Shown: positions 1 to 11,505, counted from the stretch's first letter. The stretch: DNA of 64,000 nt from Taudactylus pleione (GCA_031769625.1 JAUIMM010000003.1:1505001-1569000); one strand, 5' to 3'. The notes: generated by a model from the letters alone, not told the origin. Numbers and translations are program-made.

Positions 1-720
1 GAGATGCAAGTGGGCAATAAGAACCCAGCCAGGAATATGTATCGCCGGAGCACAGCCGGCCACGAGTGACAGCCTTACCGCTCACAGAGTCTCTGGATAC
101 GGGCTGGTTTCACGATGGAATGCAGCAAAGCTGCGTGTAACAATACACCCCGTCACCTGGGATCAAATGGGATCAGTCAGCGGCAGAGTAGTCAGTGAGG
201 CAGCAGGATCCGCTATAGTCTGAAATATGTGGTGCACACTCCGGTGTGTTATTCCTCCTAACAGCGGCAATCGACTGCTTAGCTCACCATCAACAGCAGT
301 TCAATAGAAAGATCTGTTCCTTGACGCGTTTCTCCTCTCTTAGTGAGGTTTTTTCAAAAGGCAGAATTGGTGCCTTCTCTCCCTGTTTTTATCCACAAAT
401 CAAATTGAGTGACAGTGTGGATTCAAGGACAGAGCCAATTCCGTCCTTTGGTACAAGCACATGGATTTTGCTTAAACAAAGTGCATTTTATAAATTGTGA
501 TTTTTTTTTTTAAGCACTTTTTTGAAGTTGTGTTATTTGAGCACAGTGCACATTATGGAGTATCGTTATTTGTGATACACTTGTTTGCAGTGCTTTATTC
601 TGCTCACTAGTTATCACTGCACAGGAGTAGGGTTATTGAGTGTCTTTTCATTTATTTTATTGTATATATACACTACTGACTGGTATACACATATTATTTT
701 TTTCTATGCACCATTAATTA
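1..720. other. Unclassified leader, possible Penelope-like debris
   Basis: No supported gene. The segment carries AT-rich tracts and a motif around 320-365 that, read on the minus strand, ends in GGAGAAACGCGTC, resembling the 3' core of hammerhead-like sequences in Penelope-like elements. It could also include the 5' end of the DIRS element that follows, but I could not identify inverted terminal repeats. Confidence 0.3.
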
Positions 721-937
721 CTGAGATCAGTAGCCGGCGTTAGTTACCGCGGCCCCTGCAGGTGCTGCTCCTTCAAGCCTGAGCTGTATGGCGGGGATCG
801 CTGGTCGCGAAGGCTGTGATGTCAACCGCCATGACCCACTTGCAGCTGCTCCTAGACGCAGGACCTGGCGTGATCATGTCCAGCAAGCTCCGGCTAGTGT
901 TGCCGTACTGAGGCAGGGCCACTGACAGGCCGGGCGA

Positions 938-2420
938 ATGGGCTCTGTCAGTGGCCCTGCCTCCGTTAGCAGAGGAGGCAGGCGCCATATTGGGAATTCA
1001 CAGGGGGCGGAGCCAGCACCCCATGCGTCGGCCCTCACTAGTACAATGCCTGGGGATACAATAGCAGCTCAGGCTGCTTCCCCTGAGCCTTTAACCCTTC
1101 CATTGCCTGTGGCTGCTAATGCTCCACAGGCTCCTGCCCCCAGGCTGCTTGCAGTAGCTCCCTCCCCTGTTCATGTGGTTGCTCCTGCTGTGTCCCCAGC
1201 GCTGGACCCTATTGCTTTAATGGGGCTTCATTCCAACATGGCCACTGTATTTGCCCGTGTTGGCGGCCATGCTCCCTAATGCCACACAATCCGAACCACC
1301 AACTCCTGTTGCTCCTCTTGCTGCTGGTTCTTGGCAAGGGTTTACCCCAGGGGGCAATTTGCCTGCTTCAGCAGTCCGACCTGCTGACACATCCATGGAG
1401 TCTGCATCAGCGGGTGTAGTGTTAGGGGGTCCGTCTGCTGGCTCTGCGACAGTGGCGCTGCCTGCCACGGGGAGGGGGGGGAGATCACATCCTGCCTCAG
1501 CCCTGAAAGGTCCTTTTCCTTCTTTTTCAGATTCAGATTATCCATCGTGGGTGGCTGGCATCGAGGCGGCCGCAGGAGGGTCGATGTCCTGTTTCTCCGA
1601 CGATCTTACAGCTGAGGTTTCAGGTGGGTGTTTGTCAGACTCTCATTCCAGTTTTAGTGAGGTCAGTTCTTCCACATCAGATGACTCTAGTGGCTTCAGT
1701 CCCTCCAAGAGGGCATGCATGGCGCGGTGGCGCGTAGCGAAGTTTGCTAGACTTGAGGCCAATAAGCGGGACCAGCAGACATGGCGCACTCGTTCATCCA
1801 CTCATGACGAAAAAAAAGCCCGGGCCGATAGTGCCAATGCGGAGGTGGTCCGCTGCGCTAACACTGTGGTGCTGCGAGGGCTCCGTCCTAGTATTAGGGA
1901 CAAGGGTAGGTACGGCGATGTGTTCTCCCTTACTGATAAAATGAGGAAGGATTTGCGGGCTGCGAAGCGCAAAGGTGGTATAGGCCTGGAAGCCTTCCAG
2001 TCCTATTCCAAATTGGCAGGCGGGGATATTTGTTTCCTCCGCATGCTATTTGGAGACTCGCCCCACAGAGTAACCAAATATTATCAGGTATTTTCACCTT
2101 ATACACAGCATGTATAGGTCAGGTAGAGGGGTGGCCTGGCATGTTTACGATGAAGAGTTTAATCATAAGCAGGACAGGCTTCCAATTATTGACTTTGGGT
2201 GCAAGGATGTTGAGGTGTGGCTTGATGTCACTCAGGGTTCGCGCTTGCCTCCTGCCACAGCTAACCAATAGCACAAATTAGGCACGGGTCGACCTGCACC
2301 CTTGGCCAGCAGCAAGGGAAAGTGCTTCGCTTTCAACTGTGCTCAGTGTCCTTTTGGGCAACTGTATCATTTTCAACACCTCTGCATCAAATGTGGAGAG
2401 GGCCAACCCGCGTCTGGCTG
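938..2420 (+). pseudogene. DIRS-like retrotransposon gag (broken)
   Basis: Probable structural (gag) protein of a DIRS-type element. Reading starts at about 938 in one frame (Ala/Pro-rich N-terminus) and shifts to a second frame at 1251-2117, which encodes a Ser-rich acidic stretch followed by a basic Arg/Lys-rich half. The reading shifts again after 2100 and ends near 2320-2420 in a cysteine/histidine cluster (KCFAFNCAQC then CIKCGEG) that resembles the zinc-knuckle end of DIRS gag proteins. At least two frameshifts and several stops make it non-functional. The assignment rests on the zinc cluster and on lying directly upstream of a DIRS-type RT. The N-terminal part has no diagnostic motif. 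Confidence 0.6.
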
Positions 2421-2574
2421 CTCAAAACCCGTTGCTGCCACAGCATCCAAGAAAACAGCCGGATCCAGAGCTGCTAGCTAAAGCTTTTTCACCAGTTGAT
2501 TTGGATGCCATGGCCAAGTGGTTAGTGTGGTACTCAAACAAAGTTGATGCACAATTTTGGAGCAATGGTTTTAG

Positions 2575-3980
2575 TTGGGTTTCCGTTTGTCGGTTGTTTT
2601 AGTTGTGCCCGTTGGTTCTCCAAGGAACCACCAGTCAGCAAGAGAGCTGTTGCTGCTCATCGTTAAGGACAAGGTCCTTAAGGCAGTGCATTTGGACAGC
2701 ATGATTGGACCCTTCCCTGATCCGCCTCTAGCAGATTTTGTGCTGTCCCCTGTTGGCGTTGTCCCTAAGAAAGCGCTGGGTCTTTTTGGCTCATTTAGCA
2801 TCTCTCTTACCCATCCGGCAGATCAGTTAATGACACCATCCTGCAGGAACTTTGCTCGGTGGCTTATCAATCTTTTGAACAGGCGCTTGAGCTGGTCCGG
2901 GCTCATGGTCCTGGTGCTTTGATGGGTAAGGTGTGCGTTGAATCGACTTTTCGTTTGCTTCCCTTGCATCCTGACTCGTTTAGGTATATGGGTTTTCGCT
3001 TGGATGACGGATACTGCATAGACAAGTGCTTGCCTATGGGGTGTTCGGTGTCATGTGCCTTTTTTGAAACATTCAGCTCTTTTCTGCATTGGTGTGTAGA
3101 GGCTGGGTCTGGGGAGCACAGTATCGCGCATTTTCTAGATGACTTTTTGTGCATTGGTCTTGCTGATTCCCCTCATTACGGTTACTTGCTGGATTCCATT
3201 CAGGCACTTATTTCTTTTTTTGGGGTTCCGATTGCCCGCGATAAAACTTTAGGCCCTCTTTCTCGACTGTCCTACTTGGGTATCGAAATCGATACCTTGG
3301 ATGGATGCTGCCACCTGCCAGCTGACAAGATCCTAAAGTTGAAGGATGCCATTCAGGTTTGCTTGGTTGCTGGGAAGGTAATGCTGCGCATACGTGCCGA
3401 CTATCTGGCTGCCCCTTCTGGGAGGGAGCAGCCAGATCGGCATAACTGGGGGTCGTGGCCAGCAAATGGGGGTGGGACCGGCCGGATGACAAGGGTTTGC
3501 AGGTGGGGCGGAGGGCGGATCCACGCGATCGCATCATTTTGGCTCCACCCCGCTACACACTGTCGATATTACAGGCAATGTAAAGCAGGGGGCGGGGCCA
3601 AAATTTTGCGATTCCTCGTGAATCGCGTCACCGCTCCCCCCCGCTGCGGGGGTTTTACATGGAATTGCGGGGGGACAAGAGGGGTGAATGGCAGCAGGGA
3701 GGATTGCCTGCCTTCCCGGGAGGTCGGGAGCGGCACCCGATTTTTGGGAGGCTCCCGACCAAATCGGGAGGGTAGGCAAGTATGATGCTGTGTCAATCTC
3801 AAACTCTTTTGGGCTTGCTGAACTTCACCTGCTGTTTTATTCTCATGGGTAGGGTTTTCTCCTATAAACTCGAGAGGGCCACTGCGGGAGTCTATAGAGC
3901 ACACCATTTTATTAAGCCCTCTGCAGAACTCAAGCGAGACCTCTTTATTTGGCCCTCTTTTTCTGGCTGATTTTAATGGT
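2575..3980 (+). pseudogene. DIRS-like reverse transcriptase (broken)
   Basis: Reverse transcriptase of the same element. The N-terminal part (2640-2830) contains GPFPDPPLADFVLSPVGVVP, then a frameshift leads to 2859-3380 with GPGALMGKVCVES, RLLPLHPDSF, LPMGCSVSCAFFE and the catalytic box FLDDF. DIRS RTs normally read K-I/V-D-I/V-E-S at the first catalytic aspartate. Here the position is Cys (KVCVES), so polymerase activity would be lost even without the frameshifts. The frame is cut at 3381-3388 by a hAT MITE and resumes at 3785 with LLGLLNF and MGRVFSYKL, which continues directly into RNase H. The variant box FLDDF and the order RT-RNase H-recombinase favour DIRS over LTR elements. Confidence 0.8.
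3389..3784. mobile_element. hAT-type MITE inserted in the DIRS RT
   Basis: Non-coding 396-bp insertion with imperfect terminal inverted repeats (CATACGTGCC on the left; the right end GGCAAGTATG is the complement of CATACTTGCC). It is flanked by an 8-bp duplication, ATGCTGCG at 3381-3388 and ATGCTGTG at 3785-3792 (7/8). Removing it rejoins the RT motifs. A related copy lies at 17040-17417 with the same right-hand 70 bp or so. Confidence 0.8.
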
Positions 3981-4455
3981 GTTCTCTTGTGGCTGCCTCC
4001 AGCAGTCCCCAGCTCCCAATGGCAGTTGTTCACTGACGCGGCAGGTTCCTCTGGGCTTGGTTGTTACTTAGAAGAGGCTTGGTGTGCAGCCCCCTGGCCT
4101 ATGGAGTGGTTTTCCAAGGGCCTTACCAGAGATCTGTTGCTGCTGGAACTGTTCCCAATCATGGTGGTGTTGGAACTGTGGGGTTGCAAGTTGCGCGATA
4201 GGAGCATCATCTTTAGATGCGATAACCTGTAAGTTGTGCACTCAATGAACGGACAGCGTGCCAGCATTGCGTTTGCTTGCGGAGCTGGTGTTGCACTGCT
4301 TGCAATTTAACATCGTTTTCAAAGCACTCCACGTCCCGGGTTCAGAAAATGACATTGCCGATGCGCTTTTGCGCTTCCAGTGGGACAGGTTTTGGGTTCT
4401 TGCACCCGAGGTTTGTTTGGTTGACGAGCTTTGCCCTCTTTATGTTTGGTAGGTT
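3981..4455 (+). pseudogene. DIRS-like RNase H domain (broken)
   Basis: RNase H domain downstream of RT in the DIRS element. Visible motifs are LFTDAAGSSGLGCYLE (first catalytic Asp), LLELFPIMVVLELWG (conserved Glu helix), FRCDN (third acidic residue) and, after a stop at about 4231, HVPGSENDIADALLRFQ, the usual C-terminal RNase H signature. The in-frame stop directly after FRCDNL breaks the reading. The segment keeps the normal position between RT and recombinase. Confidence 0.75.
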
Positions 4456-4896
4456 ATAGAGCCGGCATGGAGGGCCTAGCTGAGCAATCCCTCGCTCCTG
4501 CCATACGGTGGTCCTATCAGAAAGTGTGGACAGAATGGCAGACTTACTTCCAGCACCGCAGACATAGAGGTGAGAGCAAGCATCGCTCGATGCTATCTTT
4601 AAATTGGTGTCTCTATGTCTCTGGTCGGTCTCGGGCGATTGTCTCCCGGATTCTGGCTGATATTTCTTTCTTTTCGCATTTAAAAGGGTATCCTGGTCTT
4701 ACTAAGAGCTTTATAATCATTAAGGCTCTTAAGGGCTGGGCATGCTCCGCCCCTCATCCGGTCGATAAGAGGCATCACACCTAATTTTGAGGTTCACCTT
4801 TTCCGTATGGCATTTTCCATGGCTTTTCATGGTGCCATTCGAGTATTGGAGCTAGTTGCTCTTGCTAAATTAGCATCGCCCTCCATGCTCCGCTCC

Positions 4897-6225
4897 CAGT
4901 GCCGGCCCTAGCCCAAATTTTTTGGTAAGCGAGTATATTTTTTGGCACCCCCCCTATGCAGTGCCCCTTTTACAGTGCCCCCAGTAGTGGTCCCCCCTGT
5001 GCAGTGCCCCTTGTGCCCCCAGTAGTAAGCCCCTTATATAGTGCCCCCAGTAGTAGTCCCCCTATGCAGTGCCCCCAGTAGTGGTATCCCCTATGCAGTG
5101 CCCCTTATATAGTGCCCCCAGTAGTGGTCCCCCCTGTGCCCCCAGTAGTGAGCCCCTTATTTAGTGCCCCCAGTAGTACTCCCTCCTATGCAGTGCCCCC
5201 AGTAGTGGTACCCCCTATTCAGTGCCCCTTATATAATGCCCCCAGTAGTAGTCCTCCCCATGCAGTGCCCACAATAGTGGTACCCCTTATGCAGTGCCCC
5301 TTATGCAGTGGCCCCAGTTGTAGTTCCCCCCTATGCAGTACTCCCAGTATTGCCCTTTATATAGTGCCCCCAGTAGTGGTCCCTCAATGCTGTGCCCCCA
5401 GTGGTACTCCCCCCCTTGTAGTGCCCCCAGTGGTAGTCCCCCCCTTGTAGTGGTCCCCCTCTTGTAGTGCCCCTAGTAGTAGTCCCCCCTTTGTTGTGCC
5501 CCCAGTGGAGGTTCCCCCCCTATGCAGTGCCCCAGTAGTAGCCACCCCCTTGTAGTAGTCCCCCCTCTGTAGTAGTCCCCCCCTTGTTGTGCCCCCAGTG
5601 GAGGTTCCTCCCCTATGCAGTGCCCCAGTAGTAACCACCCCCTTGTAGTAGTCCCCCCTTTGTAGTAGTCCCCCCCTTGTTGTGCTCCCAGTGAAGGTTC
5701 CCCCCCCCTATGCAGTGCCCCAGTAGTAGCCACCCCCATGTAGTAGTTCCTCCTTTGTAGTAGTTCCCCCCCTTTGCAGTGCCCCAGTAGTAACCCCCCC
5801 CCCCCGAGTAGACACACATGTAACAAAAATAAAAATAAAAACACTTACCTGAATCCTCACTCCCGCTCCGGCCGCCGCCATCCGCTCCTCAGTCCGTCCT
5901 CCTAGGTCACGTCTCTCCCATTACCCACTGCGGGAGCCGGAAAGTTCCAGCCCGGCTCTGGCAGTGGGCGCAGTAGCCAATGAGAGTCTGACTGAGTCTC
6001 ATTGGCTGCTAATCAAAACAAACACACAGCTGCTGGCTCCGACGGCTGTGTGTTTGTCACTGTGTAGTGGTGACCGAACTCCGTCCGGTCAGCGCTACAT
6101 GCGTGGTGCAGCTGTGTTACAGAGAAACAGTCTGCCCACGGCCCGTATGGTCGCAGCTGAGGCGCCCTCCACTATGTGGCGCCCTACTCAGCTGCGTACC
6201 ATGCGTAATGGTAGAACCGGCCCTG
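4897..6225. mobile_element. Non-autonomous hAT with internal minisatellite
   Basis: 1329-bp element with imperfect terminal repeats (CAGTGCCGGCCCTA; right end complementary to CAGGGCCGGTTCTA) and a perfect 8-bp target duplication TCCGCTCC at 4889-4896 and 6226-6233. It contains no transposase frame. The left two thirds is a minisatellite (4960-5800). The right third is unique, GC-rich sequence with a possible polyadenylation-like A-rich patch at 5823. Confidence 0.85.
4960..5805. repeat. Minisatellite, GTGCCCCCAGTAGT-type
   Basis: Degenerate tandem array built on GTGCCCCCAGTAGTRGT followed by CCCCYTATGCA-like spacers, giving irregular units of roughly 25-60 bp. Long open frames on both strands here are repeat artefacts. 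Confidence 0.9.
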
Positions 6226-6330
6226 TCCGCTCCGACGGGAGAGTGCAGTGTTGTGCAAAATTAGGTGTTCTAAACCCGACCAAACGGGTCCTGGCTGTTG
6301 GTTCTCCTGGATATTCTAAGAGAGTAGATG

Positions 6331-6621
6331 GATCTGCTATAACAGAAGACTGTGACCGTCTATTATAATTAATTATTGGAAGTACCTATAGGTGTAGGTG
6401 GAGGTCAGTCCACACAATGAATAATGTAACCAGGAATTGGTATATTAGACAGAATGAATTGCTGAATAACACAAGGTTAATAGACCAGGTATACGAGGTG
6501 TGTAGCAGATTCAACAGATACAGCCAGGAACATGTGGAGCTTAATACAGGTTGTGTGCTGTACAGTGAGGCACACACCTGTGTTAGTGCACAGGGATGAC
6601 AGTGGAGTACTTAGCGCAACT
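6331..6621. other. No recognisable feature
   Basis: Moderately AT-rich sequence after the last DIRS homology. It probably includes the DIRS 3' end, but no terminal repeat was identified. It ends with the left copy (6614-6621, GCGCAACT) of the target duplication of the next hAT. Confidence 0.4.
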
Positions 6622-6630
6622 CAGTGGCAG

Positions 6631-6710
6631 AACTCCCGGAGACAATGGAGTCATTTGCCGTCAGGCGCCAGCCCTGAAGTGGGCAACTGGCTCCATTGTC
6701 CCCGGGAGTT
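6631..6710. repeat. Subterminal hairpin of the hAT
   Basis: Two arms of about 29 bp (starting AACTCCCGGAGACAATGGAG and ending TTGTCCCCGGGAGTT) pair with three or four mismatches around a loop of about 22 bases. Confidence 0.8.
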
Positions 6711-7034
6711 GCATAGAGAAGGAGCGTCGCTGATCGGCGCTCCACCTCCATTGGCGTAACTAGAGAGGGTGCCGGGGGTTCGGTCGCACCCCCTGCACCC
6801 TCCGTTTGCCGGGTTCCCGCTGAGTGTGTTACCAGCAGGCGCCTGGCTCCTATTCAAACCCCCGGCGGCAGCCAGAGGACGGAGCTCCCTCCGTCTTCAC
6901 GGTCCCGCAGTGTACTATGGAAGTGACGTCATAACGTAACTCCAATAGTGCCGAAGAGCGGACGCCGGGGATGGACGGCAGCAGCACTGGAGCGGGGATA
7001 AAGATAAGTGTTTTTTTTTTGTGTGTGCGCGCGC

Positions 7035-7735
7035 GGGGGGCCCTCACTACTGGGGGCAACTACAGGGGCTCACTACTGGGGGCAACTACAGGGGGCTCAC
7101 TACAGGGGCTCACTACTGGGGGCGACTACAGGGGGCTCACTACAGGGGGCTCACTACTGGGGGCAACTACAGGGGCTCACTACTGGGGGCAACTACAGGG
7201 TGCTCACTACAGGGGGCTCACTACTGGGGGCAACTACAGGGGCTCACTACTGGGGGCAACTACAGGGTGCTCACTACTGGGGGCAACTACAGGGGCTCAC
7301 TACTGGGGGCAACTACAGAGGCTCACTACTGGGGGCAACTACAGGGGGCTCACTACTGGGGGCAACTACAGGGGCTCACTACTGGGGGCAACTGCAGGGG
7401 GCTCACTACTGGGGGCAACTACAGGGGCCTCACTACTGGGGGCAACTACAGGGGCCTCACTACTGGGGGCAACTACTGGGGGCTCACTACTGGGAGCAAC
7501 TACAGGAGGCTCACTACTGGGAGCAACTACAGGGGCCTCACTACTGGGGCAACTACAGGGGTCTCACTACTGGGGGCAACTACAGGGGGCTCACTACTAG
7601 GGGCAACTACTGGGGGCTCACTACTGGGGGCAACTACAGGGGGCTCACTACTGGGGGCAACTACCAGGAGCTCACTACTGGGGGCAACTACAGGGGGCTC
7701 ACTACTGGAGGTACTGCATAGGGGGACTATTACTG
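7035..7735. repeat. Minisatellite, CTCACTACTGGGGGCAACTACAGGG
   Basis: Tandem array with a basic unit of about 25-26 bp; some units are shortened. It keeps three frames open for 200-320 codons by period alone; these frames are not genes. The core ACTACTGGGGGCA is the reverse complement of the array at 4960-5805. Confidence 0.95.
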
Positions 7736-8080
7736 GGGAGCACTACTTAGGCGGGCACTGCCTAGGGGGACCTCTACTGGGGGTATTATATAAAAGGAAC
7801 TGCATAATGGGGGCGGCGACAGCTGGGGCTGGCATAGGTGCTGGGGGGGTGGTACATTTTAGCTTGCGGGGGGCACCAACATTTATCTTGCCTCCGGGCA
7901 CCTGGGATGAAGTTACGTCACTGGCGCAACTTAGCGGTGGTGACACAGTAGCACTTGCAGGGTCTCTGGCATTACACACCCTCTCTGCATAGGATAGACA
8001 TACAGGGTCACCTCCTTCCGGAGGCCTGATCTGGAAGATGCGTGGACAAGTCCGATCATACGCAGTAGCTTGTCTAAGTT

Positions 8081-8340
8081 AAGGTCTGTACACACTAGAT
8101 GATGTCTAGTGTGTACCGACCTTGTAAGCGTCAGCACCCGGCGGGGTGCTGGCATTGGCATGGCCCTCGCTAACGATGTCACCCGTCGGATCCTGTATGC
8201 AGGTCCGACGGGCGATGTCGCTGACAACGTGCAGGAGTGCGCATCGCCAGTCACATTGAGGGTACACACTAGACGATGTGCCCGATATGTCGTCCGATCC
8301 AGCCGGATCGGACGAGATATCGTCTGGTGTGTATCTGGCA
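8081..8340. repeat. Paired inverted repeats, probable MITE remnants
   Basis: Two hairpins lie close together: 8081-8122 (AAGGTCTGTACACACTAGAT and its near-complement) and 8260-8336 (GGTACACACTAGACGATGTG with ATCGTCTGGTGTGTATC). The GTACACACTAGA-type ends resemble terminal repeats of short DNA transposons, but no target duplication was established. The rest of 7932-8770 has no recognisable feature. Confidence 0.5.
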
Positions 8341-8775
8341 TTAGCGACTCCAGCGGCACAGGGTCCCGGCAGCTCGGAGAAGACAGCGCAGGGCGCTCTC
8401 CTCCAATATTAATCACTTCACTGCTCCGCTGTGTTTCTCATCCAGTCACTTCATCATTTCTCTAATCCCTCTGGAACAATCTCTGCCTCGGGCTGTTTAA
8501 TATGGTAATTGCTAATGTTAGTTTATTTTTTCCTCCCTGAGATCTGTGAGTTTCTGACATCTTCGTTCCACAGCCCTGGGTCACTGTCCTTAGTTAATCC
8601 TGATTCTGGCATTTATAATCCTGCTGTTATTTTTATAGAAATTAATCTACTGATTCCCTCCCATGCTGGGTGTGCGGCTCCTTCCCCTGTGTGTGCATTG
8701 CAGCTTTGCTTGTCCATCAAGTTTTATTCATCTAATGGAGCAGTTGTTCGGATCAGTGTGTTTCTTCCTGAGGTG

Positions 8776-8940
8776 GAGATGTACTAAACCTTGGAAAGTG
8801 ATAAAGTGGATGGAGATAAACTACCAGCCAATCATTTCCTAACTGCCATGTTACAGGCTGTGTTTGAAAAATGACAGATAGGAGCTGATTGGTTGGTACT
8901 TTATCTCTTTGCACATTATCACTCTCCAGGGCTGCACGTG
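8776..8940. mobile_element. Short hairpin MITE
   Basis: Imperfect palindrome: the left arm contains GAAAGTGATAAAGTGGATGG and CCAGCCAATCA, the right arm TGATTGGTTGGTACTTTATC and TTATCACTCTCC. Non-coding. Superfamily is not certain from the ends. Confidence 0.55.
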
Positions 8941-9009
8941 TGAGTCCATCCACTTTTACTCAAACATGACAAGTTTTATCCAGCAGACCACAGTTATGAG
9001 GATGATTGA

Positions 9010-9215
9010 GATATATATATATATATATATATATACGAGGTCTGTCTAAAAAGTTTGGTGAAAGGTCTGATATATCTGTATGCGACATTTGTAACAAGGT
9101 CGCTCATGCGTGCTGACATGCATGGACATGTCTGACCTGCCCCCAGTCGGGGTCTGCCTGAGGCCGCCACCGCGCTGCCATTGCGTTCATTTCAACAGAG
9201 TGTCCTAAGCAGTGT
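9010..9215 (+). mobile_element. (TA)n tract and mariner-like terminal fragment
   Basis: A (TA)n run at 9010-9035 is followed by CGAGGTCTGTCTAAAAAGTT, which resembles a Tc1/mariner terminal repeat directly next to a TA dinucleotide. The opposite end and any transposase are missing, so this is at most a one-ended fragment. Confidence 0.45.
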
Positions 9216-9219
9216 AAGT

Positions 9220-9420
9220 GTAACACCATTATGCCACACACAGTAATGCCCCTTACACCATTATGCCACAGTCATTAATGCCCCTTACACCATTATGCCA
9301 CACAGAGTAATGCCCCCCCATGATGCCACACATAGTAATGCCCCTTACACCATTATGCCACACAGAGTAATGCCCCTTACACCATTATGCCACAAAGAGT
9401 AATGCCCCTTACACATAATA
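9220..9420. repeat. Minisatellite, about 35-bp unit
   Basis: Six or so copies of CCTTACACCATTATGCCACA followed by CAGAGTAATGCC. Non-coding. The following 9421-9917 holds no recognisable feature beyond scattered short inverted repeats. Confidence 0.85.
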
Positions 9421-10131
9421 GGCTGGATGTACTAAGTATCGCATCTGCAAAGTGGTACATCCTCCCTGTCTTCAGGTACATACCACGGTAAATGTACTAA
9501 GAATATCATAAAAAGGCAGCTCTCCTGATAAGAGCTGTCCTTTGCAATGGCTCCGGACAGAGGGACTAGCGGGATTAACACCCAGAAGTCCCTCTGGCGT
9601 CCTTCTACGCATGTGCAGAAGGCCGTGGGCCGCGGGAGGTGATGGGAGCGTCCTGATAAGAAGCTCATAGGCTTCTATTGGGTAACACCACCTGAAGGCA
9701 TTCTGACCGCCTGCATCCCGACCACCGGGAACCCGTACCCAATCCGAATTTGTATTATCAGTATATGAAGATGTAATAATGGAGATATATTCGCCCACAA
9801 TTCAAGTGGTTAACTCTGTAATCGAAAGCCTTAGATTATGAGAAGCGCTCTTTACGTAGTCAATTTTTTCCAAACTATGAGCGCATCAAGGCTTAGATAT
9901 TAATCAGCACCCCTTCGTAGGGATGGACATCGGAAGCCGATGGTCAGCAACCATCTATGTTCCCAGTTTGATGAAAGTACTTTTCCCATCAAATTGCAGG
10001 TATTTGATGATTGCCAGCCATCGGATGCAGCTCTCTGATGGCCATCCAATGGCTGACAGCTTCTGTGCGGATGCAGGCACCTGGAAATGGTGTCCGCAGC
10101 ACAGCTTATGTGCGCAAGTGCAAGGCTCCGA

Positions 10132-11075
10132 GGACCTCATTCAGAGTCGGTCGTAAGCGGCCACTCGGTCCTACGCATCCGATGTTTCCAAACCACGCAT
10201 GCGCACGGTTAGTTGTGCGCATGTGCGTACGAGGCTTTGCGATCCAAAATGCTGTAGATCGTATGGCTTACGAGCAGGAAGTGGCTTCCCAGAGTTGATT
10301 GACATGAAAGGGCGTTTGTGGGTCTTGACGGGGGTGGTGGTCTGAAAACGCAGGCGTGCCTCAGCGTTTTGAGGGCGTTTTAGGGGCGTACATAAATTAC
10401 CTGCTACGACCGACATAGAAGGCCGGAAGTAGTAAAATGTCACTCTGCGAGCAGGTTAGAGGCCTGGCTGATCGTATAGCTTGAGGTTGGGTATGTGCTC
10501 TCTCAAGCCCCAGAGTACAATCGATACTATCGAATGTTATTGATGTTAGGATTGATGTTTCTATTTTGAGCCACACAATGCAAGCAGCTAATAATCGTTT
10601 GTTGAAGCTAATAACACTGCTAATTGGCTTGTAATTGATTCCGCTGCGTTAGCATTAGCGAATAATAAGAATAAATAAATTTCATGCGGATGGCTTATTC
10701 TATGCGTTTTTTTGTTAATTTTAACATGCATTTAACAGCAACACAACATTGTTATTCCAAAATCCGGGTTTAAAATCTTTTTTATTTACAAACGCACTAC
10801 CAGTAATACATCAGCATGAACTAAATGACATTTGAACAATACAACACAAGCGGCCGCAACCATCAGAAGAAAATTAACATACAGCGACTGACAACGACTG
10901 ACAACGATTGACTCACAAGCTGCTATCACTCGCTAGCTAGAGGAGGTGCATTGTTCACGTATGGGCGTCACTTTGGTTTGCGACCGACCGGCCGTGCGAT
11001 TGCTTCCTTTTTCAGTTTCTCGGTCGTTAGGCGTACTACTGAGCGGCCGCTTACGGCCGACTCTGAATGAGGTCC
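10132..11075. mobile_element. Harbinger-type MITE (GGACCTCATTCAGAGTCGG family)
   Basis: 944-bp non-coding element with long terminal inverted repeats (GGACCTCATTCAGAGTCGGT...; right end complementary), flanked by CGA and TGA, a probable decayed 3-bp duplication. The same ends occur at 40366-40986 with TAA on both sides. It sits inside the hAT at 9918-11593. Confidence 0.75.
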
Positions 11076-11143
11076 TGAGAGCTTCTGTGCATACGCACAG
11101 TAATACCATCAATGCTCATAGCATCAAATGGTTGCAATAAATG

Positions 11144-11505
11144 CAGGGCCAGATTAACAATGGGGCAGATGGAGCTACAGCTCCAGGCCTCCACATAAAA
11201 ATAGGCCCATTGTCATGACAACATGATGATGACTGGCTATCTGCTCTCCACATGGTCAGCCATAAATCATAAGTAGTGAAATGGTATGTCTATTTACCTC
11301 ACAAAATGAAGCATTGTTTTTCCTTTACATATTTAGGGAGACATTGGGGCTGAGAGTATAGGGATGTACACGCCCACATGGCACTGGCCACACCCACACA
11401 GCACTGGCCACACCCACACAGCACTGGTCACACCTCCTCTGCTTCTCATACTAGGCCCTTGGTCATTTTCAGCTCCAGGCCCATGTAGCCCTCAATCCGG
11501 CCCTG
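11144..11505. mobile_element. hAT MITE
   Basis: 362-bp element with ends CAGGGCCAGATTAAC and the complement of CAGGGCCGGATTGAG, and a perfect 8-bp duplication AATAAATG (11136-11143, 11506-11513). Non-coding; it contains three copies of a CACTGGCCACACCCACACAG repeat. Confidence 0.9.

Larger units (their letters stand above)
4431..6330 (+). pseudogene. DIRS-like tyrosine recombinase, split by a hAT element
   Basis: Integrase-equivalent of DIRS elements, a tyrosine recombinase. The N-terminal core-binding part is at 4431-4784 (LAPAIRWSYQKVWTEWQTYF). After a frameshift, 4785-4896 reads AFSMAFHGAIRVLELVALAK, containing the catalytic Arg region. The gene is then interrupted by a 1.3-kb hAT at 4897-6225. 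Just beyond it (about 6250-6300) the frame CKIRCSKPDQTGPG matches the conserved SKTDQ-type strand of DIRS recombinases, showing that both halves belong together. The distal H-x-x-R and Tyr motifs are not found before the homology fades near 6330. Function is lost. Confidence 0.7.
6622..7923. mobile_element. Second minisatellite-bearing hAT
   Basis: 1302-bp element whose ends are CAGTGGCAGAACT and the complement of CAGTGACGTAACT, flanked by a perfect 8-bp duplication GCGCAACT (6614-6621 and 7924-7931). The left end opens with an 80-bp hairpin (6631-6710). The middle is an ACTACTGGGGGCAACTACAGGGG array. No transposase remains. Confidence 0.85.

Noticed and set aside
7008..7992. Three overlapping long frames (209-323 codons) rich in Gly, Leu and Thr
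   Set aside because: They lie entirely in a 25-26-bp minisatellite inside a hAT; all three frames stay open because of the repeat.
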